Positions 49,960 through 59,092 of a stretch of 64,000 bases of DNA are shown here, one piece after another. Origin of the DNA: Bacteroides fragilis (GTDB lineage Bacteria > Bacteroidota > Bacteroidia > Bacteroidales > Bacteroidaceae); NCBI RefSeq assembly GCF_019583405.1, contig NZ_SZUU01000009.1, positions 62,001 to 126,000 of the forward strand, given 5' to 3'. Both the position numbers and the translations under genes were made by a program. How positions within the stretch are numbered: position 1 is the stretch's first letter; the number at the start of each line of letters is the position of its first letter. Below the pieces are notes generated by a model that saw only the letters and a list, made by a program, of their open reading frames with translations, was not told the origin of the DNA and searched no databases.

Positions 49960-50219
49960 GCTTTTTATCCTTTAACCTGTTCATCTCTATTGTGAAAAAT
50001 AGGAAAACTGAAAAAAATAGGGATCCGGGTATAGAATCCTTTTTTGTTAATCTGATACTCTTTTTCTGCGTTCATAAGCATTAGCGGGGTCTTATGGTTT
50101 ACAAATCTTTGATTATATCAGACTTTTGAGGAATTATGTTTTTTATATTTTAATGTACTTATCTTAATGTACTCTTATCACTTGGTAATCAGTGAACTTC
50201 ATTTTCCGGCTTTTTTTAG

Positions 50220-50227
50220 TACTTTTG
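50220..50227 (+). promoter_or_regulatory. -7 element of the MORN-tailed protein gene
   Basis: TACTTTTG, 17 bases before the ATG at 50245. Its position rules out the more upstream in-frame ATG at 50167 as the main start. Confidence 0.6.
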
Positions 50228-50244
50228 TCCCAGTTAAAAATAAA

Positions 50245-52290
50245 ATGAAGATGAATGAATCAAGTAGCGGGCAACAAGAATTGAATACTGAGCCCAGAAA
50301 GAAAACACGCACGTATAAAATCGTCAAAAGAGCTTTATCTGTTACCGGATTGGTGTTGGTTATATATTTTGCATATTCCATAATCCATTTATTTGTTTCA
50401 CCTGACCGTAATATTCAGCAGATATATCTGGTTCCTGAAGATGCAGCTTTCATTATTCAGTCTTCTGCTCCGATTGACGATTGGGAGAAATTCAGTAGCA
50501 GTGAAACATGGCAATGCCTGAAGAAAGCGAAATCTTTTGAGGAGATTACAAAGAGTGTAGAGATGCTTGATTCGGTTGTTAAAAGTAATAAGATGTTGCT
50601 GTCGCTTGTTGGCAAGCGGGATATGCTTATTTCTCTTCATAAGATACGTACGGCCGATTGGGATTTTTTGATCATTTTGGATATGCAGAAGGCGTCTAAA
50701 ATGGACTTGTTGAAGGATCAGATTGAAACGGTGCTGACTATGGCTGGCAATTCGGTGACGAACCGGAAGCATGACGGTATCAATATTCTTGAAATGCATA
50801 ATCCGGATACACATGATATTTTTTATTGTGCTTTTGTGGACAATCATTTTGTAGGCTCCTTTACGTCCGGGCTTGTCGAGTTAGCCATTGACTCACGTAA
50901 TAAGCCCAGGATAGGGCTCGATCATGCTTTTATTGAAGCGGAGAAACTTGTTTCCGGTAAAGGGCTTCTTCGGGTTTTTATTAATTACGCCCGACTGCCT
51001 CAATTCATGACTATTTATCTGGGGACTAAAAACGAATATGTTGATATGTTCAGCAACTCCATGGATTTTGCCGGATTATATTTTAATACGGATAAAGAGC
51101 GGATGGAGGTAAAAGGGTATACTTTACGGAAAGATACGGCAGATCCTTATGTGACTGCTTTATTGAATTCAGGTAAGCATAAGATGAAAGCCCATCGGAT
51201 TTTGTCCGGACGAACCGCTCTTTATACCAATATCGGTTTTAGCAATCCCATAACTTTTGTAAACGAGTTGGAGAATGCGCTTTCTGTTCATGATAAACTG
51301 TTGTATGATTCTTATAAGAGTTCCCGAAAAAAGATTGAAAGTGTATTCGGCATCTCTTTGGAAGAAAATTTCCTGAGCTGGATGTCGGGAGAGTTTGCCA
51401 TCACACAGTCCGAACCGGGGTTGCTGGGACGTGAACCCGAACTTATTCTGGCTATTGGAGCTAAAGATATTGAACATGCCCATAAGAATATGGAGTTTAT
51501 CGAAAAAAAGATCAAGAGGCGTACACCGGTTAGGGTTAAAACTGTTAATTATAAAGATTTTGAGATTAACTATATTGAAATGAAGGGCTTCTTTCGCCTG
51601 TTTTTCGGAGGTTTGTTCGATAAGTTTGAGAAGCCGTACTATACGTATGTAGATGATTATGTGGTTTTCAGTAATAAAGCTTCGTCTTTGCTTTCTTTTG
51701 TGGAAGATTACAAACAGAAGAATCTGTTGAAGGATAATCCGGGATTTGAAAACGCATTGTCTTATTTAAGTTCGAGTTCTACAATTTTCCTTTATACAGA
51801 CGTACGTAAATTCTATTCCCAGTTGAAACCTATGATGAATGCTACTACTTGGAAAGAAATACAATCTAATAAAGACATTCTGTATTCGTTTCCTTACTGG
51901 ACCATGCAGGTTGTAGGGGACACCCGTTCTGCTTCGCTACAGTATGTAATGGATTACAGCCCGTATCAACCCGAAGAGCTTGTTGCGGTTGATACGGATG
52001 AAGAAGATGAAGAGATGGATGAAGAGGCGGATACAGAGAAAGAACTGATGAGTGAACTGGAGCGTTTCTATGTTGAAAAGTTTCAGGGAAATGTGTTACG
52101 GGAGTTTTATCCGGAAGGTGCTTTGAAAAGCGAAGCGGAGATAAAAGAAGGAAAACGTCATGGTCGTTACCGTGAATATTACGAAAACGGTAAACTGAAA
52201 TTTCGTGGGAAGTATGCAAATAATCAACCTAAAGGTACGTGGAAGTATTATAGTGAAGAAGGTGAGTTTGAACGTAAGGAAAAGCACTGA
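50245..52290 (+). CDS. Membrane-anchored protein with DUF3352-like ectodomain and MORN-like C-terminus
   Basis: 681 residues. A short basic cytoplasmic end (EPRKKTRTYKIVKRA) leads to one helix (ALSVTGLVLVIYFAYSIIHLFV, about 25-46). A large ectodomain of about 540 residues follows, with LVPEDAAFIIQSSAPIDDWEKF near its start; the overall layout resembles DUF3352-type periplasmic proteins of unknown role. After an acidic linker (DTDEEDEEMDEEADTEKE) the last 60 residues contain two to three MORN/YwqK-like units: EFYPEGALKSEAEIKEGKRHGRYREYYENGKLKFRGKY, then NNQPKGTWKYYSEEGEFERK. Function unknown. It is alone on the plus strand, ending in a shared terminator with rpiB. Confidence 0.72.
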   Translation: MKMNESSSGQQELNTEPRKKTRTYKIVKRALSVTGLVLVIYFAYSIIHLFVSPDRNIQQIYLVPEDAAFIIQSSAPIDDWEKFSSSETWQCLKKAKSFEEITKSVEMLDSVVKSNKMLLSLVGKRDMLISLHKIRTADWDFLIILDMQKASKMDLLKDQIETVLTMAGNSVTNRKHDGINILEMHNPDTHDIFYCAFVDNHFVGSFTSGLVELAIDSRNKPRIGLDHAFIEAEKLVSGKGLLRVFINYARLPQFMTIYLGTKNEYVDMFSNSMDFAGLYFNTDKERMEVKGYTLRKDTADPYVTALLNSGKHKMKAHRILSGRTALYTNIGFSNPITFVNELENALSVHDKLLYDSYKSSRKKIESVFGISLEENFLSWMSGEFAITQSEPGLLGREPELILAIGAKDIEHAHKNMEFIEKKIKRRTPVRVKTVNYKDFEINYIEMKGFFRLFFGGLFDKFEKPYYTYVDDYVVFSNKASSLLSFVEDYKQKNLLKDNPGFENALSYLSSSSTIFLYTDVRKFYSQLKPMMNATTWKEIQSNKDILYSFPYWTMQVVGDTRSASLQYVMDYSPYQPEELVAVDTDEEDEEMDEEADTEKELMSELERFYVEKFQGNVLREFYPEGALKSEAEIKEGKRHGRYREYYENGKLKFRGKYANNQPKGTWKYYSEEGEFERKEKH

Positions 52291-52410
52291 TAGAGAAGTA
52301 TGCCGGATTGTCTCTAAATAGAAAAAGACGGAATCTTTTCCGGATGTTTTTTAGGACACGAGTCTGTGTTATAGCGAGGCTTGTCGGTTCGGAGAGATTT
52401 TTTACATACA

Positions 52411-52440
52411 GAAAAGCCGCTCCCTTCAGGGGGCGGCTGT
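52411..52440. terminator. Intrinsic terminator between convergent genes
   Basis: AGCCGCTCCC (52415-52424), TTCA loop, GGGGGCGGCT (52429-52438), with TTTTC following on the minus strand. It serves rpiB and possibly the plus-strand gene. Confidence 0.82.
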
Positions 52441-52485
52441 ATTATTATAAGAATTAGTGTTCTACTGATATGAAACCGTATGGTT

Positions 52486-52920
52486 TTACTTTACCGGGAT
52501 CTTATCAATACGTTTTTGATGACGTCCGCCCTCAAATTGAGTCGAGAAGAACTCTGTCATAATCATGTCCGCCTCTTCGGTGCTGATATAACGGCCGGGC
52601 ATGACCAATACATTTGCATCGTTGTGCAGGCGTGCCATGTGTGCAATTTCTGCTGACCAGCAAAGTGCCGCACGTATACCTTGATGTTTGTTAAGTGTCA
52701 TACTGATACCGTTTCCACTGCCACAAATGGCAATTCCCGGATAATATTCACCGGCTTCTACAGCCAGTGCCAGCGGGTGGGCAAAGTCGGGATAGTCACA
52801 GCTGTCTGTCGAGTATGTTCCAAAGTCTTTGTATTCCCAGCCTTTTGCTTCCAGCCAGCCTCTTACATATTCTTTTAATTCAAAACCGGCATGGTCGCAA
52901 CAAATTCCAATTTTCTTCAT
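52486..52920 (-). CDS. rpiB: Ribose-5-phosphate isomerase B
   Basis: 144-residue sugar-phosphate isomerase of the LacA/RpiB family interconverting ribose 5-phosphate and ribulose 5-phosphate. IGICCDHAGFELKEYVRGWL near residues 3-22 and IAICGSGNGISMTLNKHQGIRAALCW near 63-88, with the catalytic Cys in CGSGNG, are diagnostic. It follows transketolase by 80 bases on the same strand, a sensible pentose-phosphate pairing. Confidence 0.93.
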   Translation of the reverse strand: MKKIGICCDHAGFELKEYVRGWLEAKGWEYKDFGTYSTDSCDYPDFAHPLALAVEAGEYYPGIAICGSGNGISMTLNKHQGIRAALCWSAEIAHMARLHNDANVLVMPGRYISTEEADMIMTEFFSTQFEGGRHQKRIDKIPVK

Positions 52921-52944
52921 TTTCTTTAATGTGCTAATATAGTG

Positions 52945-52990
52945 AATGTGCTAATGCCCCAGTCCCGGAGGGCTGACACATTAGCACATT
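52945..52990. repeat. Inverted repeat between tkt and rpiB
   Basis: AATGTGCTAATG (52945-52956) and CATTAGCACATT (52979-52990) are exact 12-bp complements. A further direct copy of ATGTGCTAAT lies at 52929. It is inside the putative tkt-rpiB operon. Confidence 0.8.
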
Positions 52991-53000
52991 GAATGATTGA

Positions 53001-55010
53001 TCAGAGCATTGCTTTTACCTGATTGTATACGTTTTCTGCTGTGAATCCAAGCTTTTCATCCAGTACTTTGTAAGGTGCGGAGAAACCAAAAGATTCAAGA
53101 CCGAATACTTTACCATTGGAACCTACCAGACCTCCAAGATTTACCGGTAGTCCGGCTGTCAGACCAAAGATTTTGGCTCCTGCAGGAAGTATGGATTCCT
53201 GATATTCTTTGCTTTGATTACGGAATAATCCTTCGGATGGAGCGGAAACAATACGTACTTTCACACCTTCTTTGCGCAGAAGTTCGGCACCGGCAACCAG
53301 TGTTGAAACTTCCGAACCCGAAGCTACCAGGATCACATCCGGGTTTTCATCGGCATCGGCAATGATATAAGCACCTTTTTCGGCTTGTGAATAATCGGTT
53401 CCTGCGGGCAGGTTAACGATGTTCTGGCGTGAAAGGATCAGTGCTGTAGGAGTCGACATGTTTTCCATTGCAAGCTTCCATGCAATGGTTGTCTCTTCTA
53501 CATCCGCCGGGCGAAGTACCAACATAGAATTGTGTCCTTTGTGGTTTTTCAGTTTTTCAAGCAGGCGTACTTGTGCTTCTTGTTCTACAGGTTCGTGGGT
53601 AGGCCCGTCTTCTCCGACACGGAATGCATCGTGAGTCCAGATAAACTTCACCGGTTGCTCCATCAGGGCAGCCATACGCAGGGCTGGTTTCATATAGTCT
53701 GAGAATACAAAGAATGTGCCGCATGCAGCAATAATACCTCCGTGCAGAGACATACCGATGCAGATGCAAGCCATACTCAACTCTGAAACTCCTGCTTGAA
53801 GGAAAGCACCGCTGAAATCTCCTTTTTTGAATGCGTGCGTCTTTTTCAAGAATCCGTCTGTTTTGTCTGAATTAGACAAGTCAGCCGAAGACACGATCAT
53901 ATTTTCTACCTGAGTGGCCAATGCTCCTAATACGGTTGCAGATCCGGCACGGGTTGCGCCGCCTGCTTTCTGTTCTATGGCATCCCAATTTACTTTCGGG
54001 GCTTTTCCTGAGAAGAATTCTGTCAATTTTGCAGCCAGTTCGGGATTTGCTTTTGCCCATTCAGCTTTGGCAACATATTTCTCAGCAACAATTTTTTTCA
54101 GCTCTTCTGCACGTTTTGCGTACAATTCGGCCACTTCAGGGAATATAGTGAATGGAGCCTCCGGATTTCCACCCAGATTCTTGATTGTATTTACATATGC
54201 ATCACCGCCTAACGGTGCACCGTGTGTTGCACAATCGGCTTCATAGCTTGTTCCATCTGCCCGCCGTGCTCCTTTACCCATGGTGGTTTTACCGATGATC
54301 AGGGTCGGACGGTTCTTCTCAGCTTTGGCCTCAATCAAAGCTTTACGTATTTCGTCCGGATCATTGCCGTTGATTGTGATTACTTTCCAGTCCCATGCTT
54401 CGTATTTCATGGCTACGTTTTCGGTTGTCACATCTTCTGTGTTGGTAGAAAGCTGTACATCGTTTGAATCGTAGAACATGATAAGGTTATCCAGTCCAAG
54501 TGTACCGGCTATACGGCCTGCACCTTGGGAAATTTCTTCCTGGATACCTCCGTCAGATATGTAAGCATAGATAGTCTGGTTCATAACTGCACCGAAGCGA
54601 GCTTTCAGGAATTTTGCCGCAATGGCTGCGCCTACTGCGTATGTATGTCCCTGTCCCAGCGGACCGGAAGTATTTTCAACACCACGATCCACATTTACTT
54701 CGGGATGTCCAGGAGTAGGGCTGCCCCACTGACGGAATTGCTTTAATTCATCCAGTGTATATTTCCCTGTGAAAGCCAATACGGAATAAAGCATCGGTGA
54801 CATGTGTCCCGGGTCGAGGAAAAAGCGGTCGCGACCTTCCCAGCGTGGGTTTTGCGGATCGTATACCAAAAACTCAGAGAAGAGTACGTTCACAAAATCA
54901 GCACCGCCCATGGCGCCCCCGGGGTGTCCCGAATTGGCTTTTTCCACCATCGACGCAGCTAATATGCGGATATTATCAGCCGCACGATTCATAAGTTTAC
55001 TATCGTTCAT
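53001..55010 (-). CDS. tkt: Transketolase
   Basis: 669-residue thiamine-diphosphate enzyme of the non-oxidative pentose phosphate pathway. N-terminal domain: NSGHPGGAMGGADF, DPGHMSPMLYS, GPLGQGHTYAVGAA and the TPP motif AYISDGGIQEEISQGAGRIAGTLGLDNLIMFYDSN, slightly divergent from the usual GDG. Middle domain: GVSELSMACICIGMSLHGG, FVFSDYMKPALR and WTHDAFRVGEDGPTHEPVEQ. C-terminal VASGSEVSTLVAGAELL. It lies downstream of the galactose operon but a terminator at 55104-55137 and its own -7 element at 55046-55053 separate it. Confidence 0.95.
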   Translation of the reverse strand: MNDSKLMNRAADNIRILAASMVEKANSGHPGGAMGGADFVNVLFSEFLVYDPQNPRWEGRDRFFLDPGHMSPMLYSVLAFTGKYTLDELKQFRQWGSPTPGHPEVNVDRGVENTSGPLGQGHTYAVGAAIAAKFLKARFGAVMNQTIYAYISDGGIQEEISQGAGRIAGTLGLDNLIMFYDSNDVQLSTNTEDVTTENVAMKYEAWDWKVITINGNDPDEIRKALIEAKAEKNRPTLIIGKTTMGKGARRADGTSYEADCATHGAPLGGDAYVNTIKNLGGNPEAPFTIFPEVAELYAKRAEELKKIVAEKYVAKAEWAKANPELAAKLTEFFSGKAPKVNWDAIEQKAGGATRAGSATVLGALATQVENMIVSSADLSNSDKTDGFLKKTHAFKKGDFSGAFLQAGVSELSMACICIGMSLHGGIIAACGTFFVFSDYMKPALRMAALMEQPVKFIWTHDAFRVGEDGPTHEPVEQEAQVRLLEKLKNHKGHNSMLVLRPADVEETTIAWKLAMENMSTPTALILSRQNIVNLPAGTDYSQAEKGAYIIADADENPDVILVASGSEVSTLVAGAELLRKEGVKVRIVSAPSEGLFRNQSKEYQESILPAGAKIFGLTAGLPVNLGGLVGSNGKVFGLESFGFSAPYKVLDEKLGFTAENVYNQVKAML

Positions 55011-55045
55011 ATCTATTGATTAATTTAGTTTTTTCAGATTTTTCG

Positions 55046-55053
55046 CAAAGATA
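55046..55053 (-). promoter_or_regulatory. -7 element of tkt-rpiB
   Basis: TATCTTTG on the minus strand, 35 bases before the tkt ATG. Confidence 0.55.
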
Positions 55054-55103
55054 ACCTTTTAGTGGGACTTATCTACCATAAAAAGATAGCTTTTTTACAT
55101 AAC

Positions 55104-55137
55104 AAAAAGAAAGGCACATCTGTTTAGGATGTGCCTT
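55104..55137 (-). terminator. Terminator of the galactose operon
   Basis: On the minus strand AAGGCACATC (55137-55128), a 7-nt loop and GATGTGCCTT (55120-55111), followed by TCTTTTT. It ends galK. Confidence 0.88.
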
Positions 55138-55164
55138 GCCTTCTGAATATTAGTTTTTGAATCT

Positions 55165-56319
55165 TTATACCAGTCTTCTTGAACCGTCACTGATAACTAC
55201 ATCATATACTTTCGGGCTTCTGCCGAATTTAGCTTTGAATGATTCTTTGGCTTTTTCGATGAAGTTGTCATACAATTCGTCTTTTACCAGATTGATGGTG
55301 CAACCACCGAAACCACCACCCATTACACGTGAGCCGGTTACGCCGCATTCTTTAGCACAGTCATTCAGAAAGTCGAGTTCCTCGCAACTTACCTCGTAAA
55401 GTTTGCTCATGCCATGATGAGTTTCGTACATTTTCTGGCCTACAGTTTCGTAATCTCCTCTTTCCAGGGCATCGCATACATCGAGTACACGTTGGATTTC
55501 TTCGATTACATATTCGGCACGCATATAATCTTCTGCGCTGATATCAGCTTTCGCTTCTACGAGCATATCCATTGTACAGTCACGCAGAAACTCTACATGT
55601 GGGTGTTTTTTCTGGATAGCAGCTACGGCAGCTTCACAGCTCTGACGACGTTTGTTGTATGCCGATGAAGCCAATTCATGTTTAACAACCGAATCAAGCA
55701 ATACCAGACGATAACCTTCCGGTTTGAACGGGAAATACTGGTATTCCAGAGAACGGCAATCCAGACGGATCAGGCTGCCTTCTTTTCCGAATACAGATGC
55801 AAACTGGTCCATGATACCACAGTTTACACCGCAATAGTTGTGTTCTGTAGCCTGACCGATTTTAGCTAATTCGAATTTGTCTATTTTATTTTCACCGAAC
55901 AGATCATTCAGTGCGAAAGCATAAGTACTTTCCAAAGCAGCTGAAGAGGACATACCTGCACCCAGAGGCACATCTCCCGAGAAAGCGGTATTGAATCCTT
56001 TCACATCAACGCCACGTTTGATCATTTCGCGGCACACACCGAATATATATCTTGCCCAGCTGGCGCGCGGAGCATCTTCTTCATTCAATCCGAAAGTAAC
56101 ATAATCTTTCAGGTCGATAGAATAAGCATTTACTTTGTCTGTACCATTGGGTTTGATTTCAGCAATCATACCTTTGTCGATAGCTCCCGGGAATACAAAT
56201 CCTCCATTGTAGTCGGTGTGTTCACCAATTAAGTTGATACGGCCCGGAGAGGCATATACAAATCCTGTAGTTCCATCAAAATGTTTGATGAAGCGACTTC
56301 TTACGTGTTCTATATCCAT
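55165..56319 (-). CDS. galK: Galactokinase
   Basis: 384-residue GHMP kinase phosphorylating galactose at C1 (Leloir pathway). The galactokinase signature is in GRINLIGEHTDYNGGFVFPGAID near 26-48; the ATP loop is GDVPLGAGMSSSAALESTYAFAL near 117-139; and the third motif GSRVMGGGFGGCTINLV is near 339-355. It is the last gene of the operon galM, transporter, galK. Start is the ATG at 56319. Confidence 0.95.
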   Translation of the reverse strand: MDIEHVRSRFIKHFDGTTGFVYASPGRINLIGEHTDYNGGFVFPGAIDKGMIAEIKPNGTDKVNAYSIDLKDYVTFGLNEEDAPRASWARYIFGVCREMIKRGVDVKGFNTAFSGDVPLGAGMSSSAALESTYAFALNDLFGENKIDKFELAKIGQATEHNYCGVNCGIMDQFASVFGKEGSLIRLDCRSLEYQYFPFKPEGYRLVLLDSVVKHELASSAYNKRRQSCEAAVAAIQKKHPHVEFLRDCTMDMLVEAKADISAEDYMRAEYVIEEIQRVLDVCDALERGDYETVGQKMYETHHGMSKLYEVSCEELDFLNDCAKECGVTGSRVMGGGFGGCTINLVKDELYDNFIEKAKESFKAKFGRSPKVYDVVISDGSRRLV

Positions 56320-56355
56320 GATCGTTTTTGGTATTAAAAAGTTATTATTTAAGTT

Positions 56356-57681
56356 TTATTCAACAGGAATATCCTTATTTACATTCTTGCAACCTACAAG
56401 TGCATAGTACAGCATGTATGCTACGGCAGCGAAGATTACCCAATAACTTGCAATGTAGCTGCTGGTCACGTCGGCTACTGCACCCTGAATCAACGGCAGG
56501 ATACCACCACCGCAAACCATTACCATGAAGATGCCGGAGGCCATTGCTGTGTATTTACCCAGTCCTTCTACTGCAAGATTGAAGATACCACCCCACATGA
56601 TAGATGTACAGAGTCCGCAAAGTGCGAAGAACATGATTCCTACAGGTACTGTTTCCATACCGAAACCAATGCTGGCTCCTCCTTTAAATACAGGCATGGC
56701 TACTGTTGTTGCACTAGGGGCAAACATACCGATCAGCAAGAAAATCAAAGCCAGTGAAGAAACTACTGTCAACTGAGTTTTACTTGAGAATTTAGCTCCC
56801 AAAGCACCACCGCACAGACGACCGATCATCATCAGGAACCAGTAAGTACCTACGATTGAACCTGCCATAGCCGTATCCATACCGAAACCTTTGGCACCGG
56901 CTGCATCCGGTGAAGTGGTCAGGAACAGGTTGATAAAGTTAGGAATACCTACTTCCACACCTACATATACAAAGATAGCAACTGTTCCCAAAACGAAGTG
57001 ACGGAATGAAAGCGGGCTGTGAGTGTCTTTTACTTTATGATCGCTTGCACTTTCTTTGTGAGGTTCAGGGATGTCCATGATAGCCAATACAATGAATACG
57101 ACAGCAAAGATACCCATAGCAATGAACAATGCCGGGTTAGCGTCACTGATGCGTGTATCCTGACTGATAGTACCGATCAGGTAGCCACCTAATACCGGAA
57201 CGATCGTAGCAGAAATAGAATTCAAAGAACCACCGAACTGGATCAATTGATTACCTTTTTTACCACCGCCTGCAAGTGTGTTTAACAGCGGGTTCACCAC
57301 TGCATTCAACATACACATTGAGAAACCTGAAACAAAGGCACCAGTCAGATAAACCCAAAATACAGTCAATTCTCCGGGCTGATAGTTCATCTGTCCCGAA
57401 AGCACTTGAATGCCGACTCCGATAAATCCTACTGCTACGGCAGTGAGGGCTGTCTTTTTGTAACCGATTCTTTTGAGCATCATACCTGCCGGGAGTCCCA
57501 TAAAGGCATAAGCTATGAAGTTGGCCGCATTACCCAGCTGCGTCATCCAGTTGGCAGCCTGGAATTGCTCTTTTACAATAAGTCCGAGCGGGTTAGTAAG
57601 TCCTGTTACGAATGAAATCATTGCAAAAAGCGCAAACATCATTGCAATAGGCAACACATAATTCTTTTTTTGTTGTGTCAT
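56356..57681 (-). CDS. gluP: Glucose/galactose MFS transporter (FGHS family, GluP-like)
   Basis: 441-residue inner-membrane sugar:H+ symporter with 12 hydrophobic helices. FALFAMISFVTGLTNPLGLIVKEQF, FIAYAFMGLPAGMMLKRIGYKKTA, GFSMCMLNAVVNPLLNTLAGGG and QFGGSLNSISATIVPVLGGYLIG are typical of the fucose/galactose/glucose symporter branch. Situated between galM and galK with spacings of 36-50 bases, it is the entry step of the galactose operon. Confidence 0.92.
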   Translation of the reverse strand: MTQQKKNYVLPIAMMFALFAMISFVTGLTNPLGLIVKEQFQAANWMTQLGNAANFIAYAFMGLPAGMMLKRIGYKKTALTAVAVGFIGVGIQVLSGQMNYQPGELTVFWVYLTGAFVSGFSMCMLNAVVNPLLNTLAGGGKKGNQLIQFGGSLNSISATIVPVLGGYLIGTISQDTRISDANPALFIAMGIFAVVFIVLAIMDIPEPHKESASDHKVKDTHSPLSFRHFVLGTVAIFVYVGVEVGIPNFINLFLTTSPDAAGAKGFGMDTAMAGSIVGTYWFLMMIGRLCGGALGAKFSSKTQLTVVSSLALIFLLIGMFAPSATTVAMPVFKGGASIGFGMETVPVGIMFFALCGLCTSIMWGGIFNLAVEGLGKYTAMASGIFMVMVCGGGILPLIQGAVADVTSSYIASYWVIFAAVAYMLYYALVGCKNVNKDIPVE

Positions 57682-57731
57682 GGTTTTTAAAAAGTTGTTA
57701 GTTATAAAAATGAGGTTAGTTATTTCCTTAT

Positions 57732-58829
57732 TTATTTTTCAACTCCGAATTTATAGATGGTTACCTGCTGGTATTCATCGCCCGGCAGTAAAGTAGCCGA
57801 CGGGAAGTGTGCTTTGTTCGGTGTATCGGGGAAGCATTGCGCTTCGAAACAGATTGCGCTTCGTGCTGGGAAGGTTGCTCCGTTTGTCCCTTCGAAACCT
57901 CCCAGCCAGTTACCTGTGTATAGTTGTACGCCTGCTTCTGTGGTGTATACTTCCATAGTACGTCCGCTGTTAGGCTCTTTGCAGGTAGCTGCCAGGTCCA
58001 GAGAACCCGCTTCTATCTTGTTTAGTACATAGCAATGGTCATAACCTGCACCATGTATCAATTGCTGGAATTTATCATTAATTCGTTCACCGACGGTGTG
58101 CGGGGTACGGAAATCCATTGGAGTACCTTCTACTTTGGCTATTTCTCCTGTCGGGATGGATACTTCATCTATCGGAGTATAAAAATCTGCGTTGATTGTG
58201 ACGATGTTGTTTTCTACTGTCGGGGTAGGGTTGGCAGTACCTGCCAGATTGAAGAAACCATGATTGGTCAGGTTTACGACTGTTGCTTTGTCTGTAGTGG
58301 CACGGTATTCAATGACAATCGCATTCTCTTCTTCTTCAAGGCGATAAGTCATTTCAACTTCCAGATTACCGGGGAAACCCTCTTCTCCGTCAGCCGAAGT
58401 ATAGTTAAATTGGATCACTCCCTCTTCAAGTTGTTCGGCATCCCATACTCTGGCGTGAAATCCGGTGGGGCCTCCATGAAGTGAATTGGGGCCGTTGTTG
58501 ATCGTGAGATTATGTTCTTCACCATACAGGGTAAATTTGCCCTTGGCGATGCGATTACCATAACGTCCGATAGTGGTGCTTAAGAAAGGTTCCGGTCCGT
58601 GCATCAGTGCATCCAGTGTACCATAGCTGAGTACTACATTAGCATATTTTCCGTCTTTATCCGGAACCATGATAGATAGAATGGCGCATCCGTAGTTTGT
58701 TACGGCAACTTCCATTCCTTTCTTGTTTTTGAGGATAAACAAATCGGTTTTTTTATCGTTTATATCCTTTTGAAAATCTTTCCGGCTGAGCCCTGACAGA
58801 TTTCCTTCAGTTGGGAATGTGTTAATCAT
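57732..58829 (-). CDS. galM: Galactose mutarotase (aldose 1-epimerase)
   Basis: 365-residue enzyme interconverting alpha- and beta-galactose so that galactokinase can act. Conserved parts: VTNYGCAILSIMVPDKDG, TIGRYGNRIAKGKF, NNGPNSLHGGPTGFHARVW with the catalytic His region, VVNLTNHGFFNLAG with the second His, DHCYVLN, and CFEAQCFPDTPN carrying the catalytic Glu. The ATG at 58829 is chosen; an in-frame TTG nine codons upstream is less likely. First gene of the galactose operon, divergent from manA. Confidence 0.93.
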   Translation of the reverse strand: MINTFPTEGNLSGLSRKDFQKDINDKKTDLFILKNKKGMEVAVTNYGCAILSIMVPDKDGKYANVVLSYGTLDALMHGPEPFLSTTIGRYGNRIAKGKFTLYGEEHNLTINNGPNSLHGGPTGFHARVWDAEQLEEGVIQFNYTSADGEEGFPGNLEVEMTYRLEEEENAIVIEYRATTDKATVVNLTNHGFFNLAGTANPTPTVENNIVTINADFYTPIDEVSIPTGEIAKVEGTPMDFRTPHTVGERINDKFQQLIHGAGYDHCYVLNKIEAGSLDLAATCKEPNSGRTMEVYTTEAGVQLYTGNWLGGFEGTNGATFPARSAICFEAQCFPDTPNKAHFPSATLLPGDEYQQVTIYKFGVEK

Positions 58830-59026
58830 GTCTGGTATTATTAAAATTTCTTGCAAATAAAGGGAAATTCTTTCGTTCTCCCAAATTATTCTTTGTAAAT
58901 CTGTTCGGCGATTTAGGAAAGTTTAGCGTTTTCAGAGAATGCATCCTAAGTTGTAATGCGAAGATAAAATTTTCATGTTAGTTTTAATTAAAAGCTCGGA
59001 TTCTGTGTATTATTTGATATTTTTCG

Positions 59027-59034
59027 TATGTTTG
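59027..59034 (+). promoter_or_regulatory. -7 element of manA
   Basis: TATGTTTG, 58 bases before the manA ATG. Confidence 0.5.
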
Positions 59035-59092
59035 TCCCTTGATTGTTAAAATCATGAGTTTTTAATCTAAGTTTATAACAAGAAAAACAAAA

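Larger units (their letters stand above)
49923..50244. other. Divergent promoter region between the kor operon and the MORN-tailed protein gene
   Basis: 322 bp. It holds two -7 elements, one on each strand (49952-49959 minus and 50220-50227 plus). Nothing else was recognised. Confidence 0.6.

Noticed and set aside
50167..50244. 26-codon upstream extension of the MORN-tailed protein
   Set aside because: A -7 promoter element lies at 50220-50227, after this start, and the extension lacks protein-like features.
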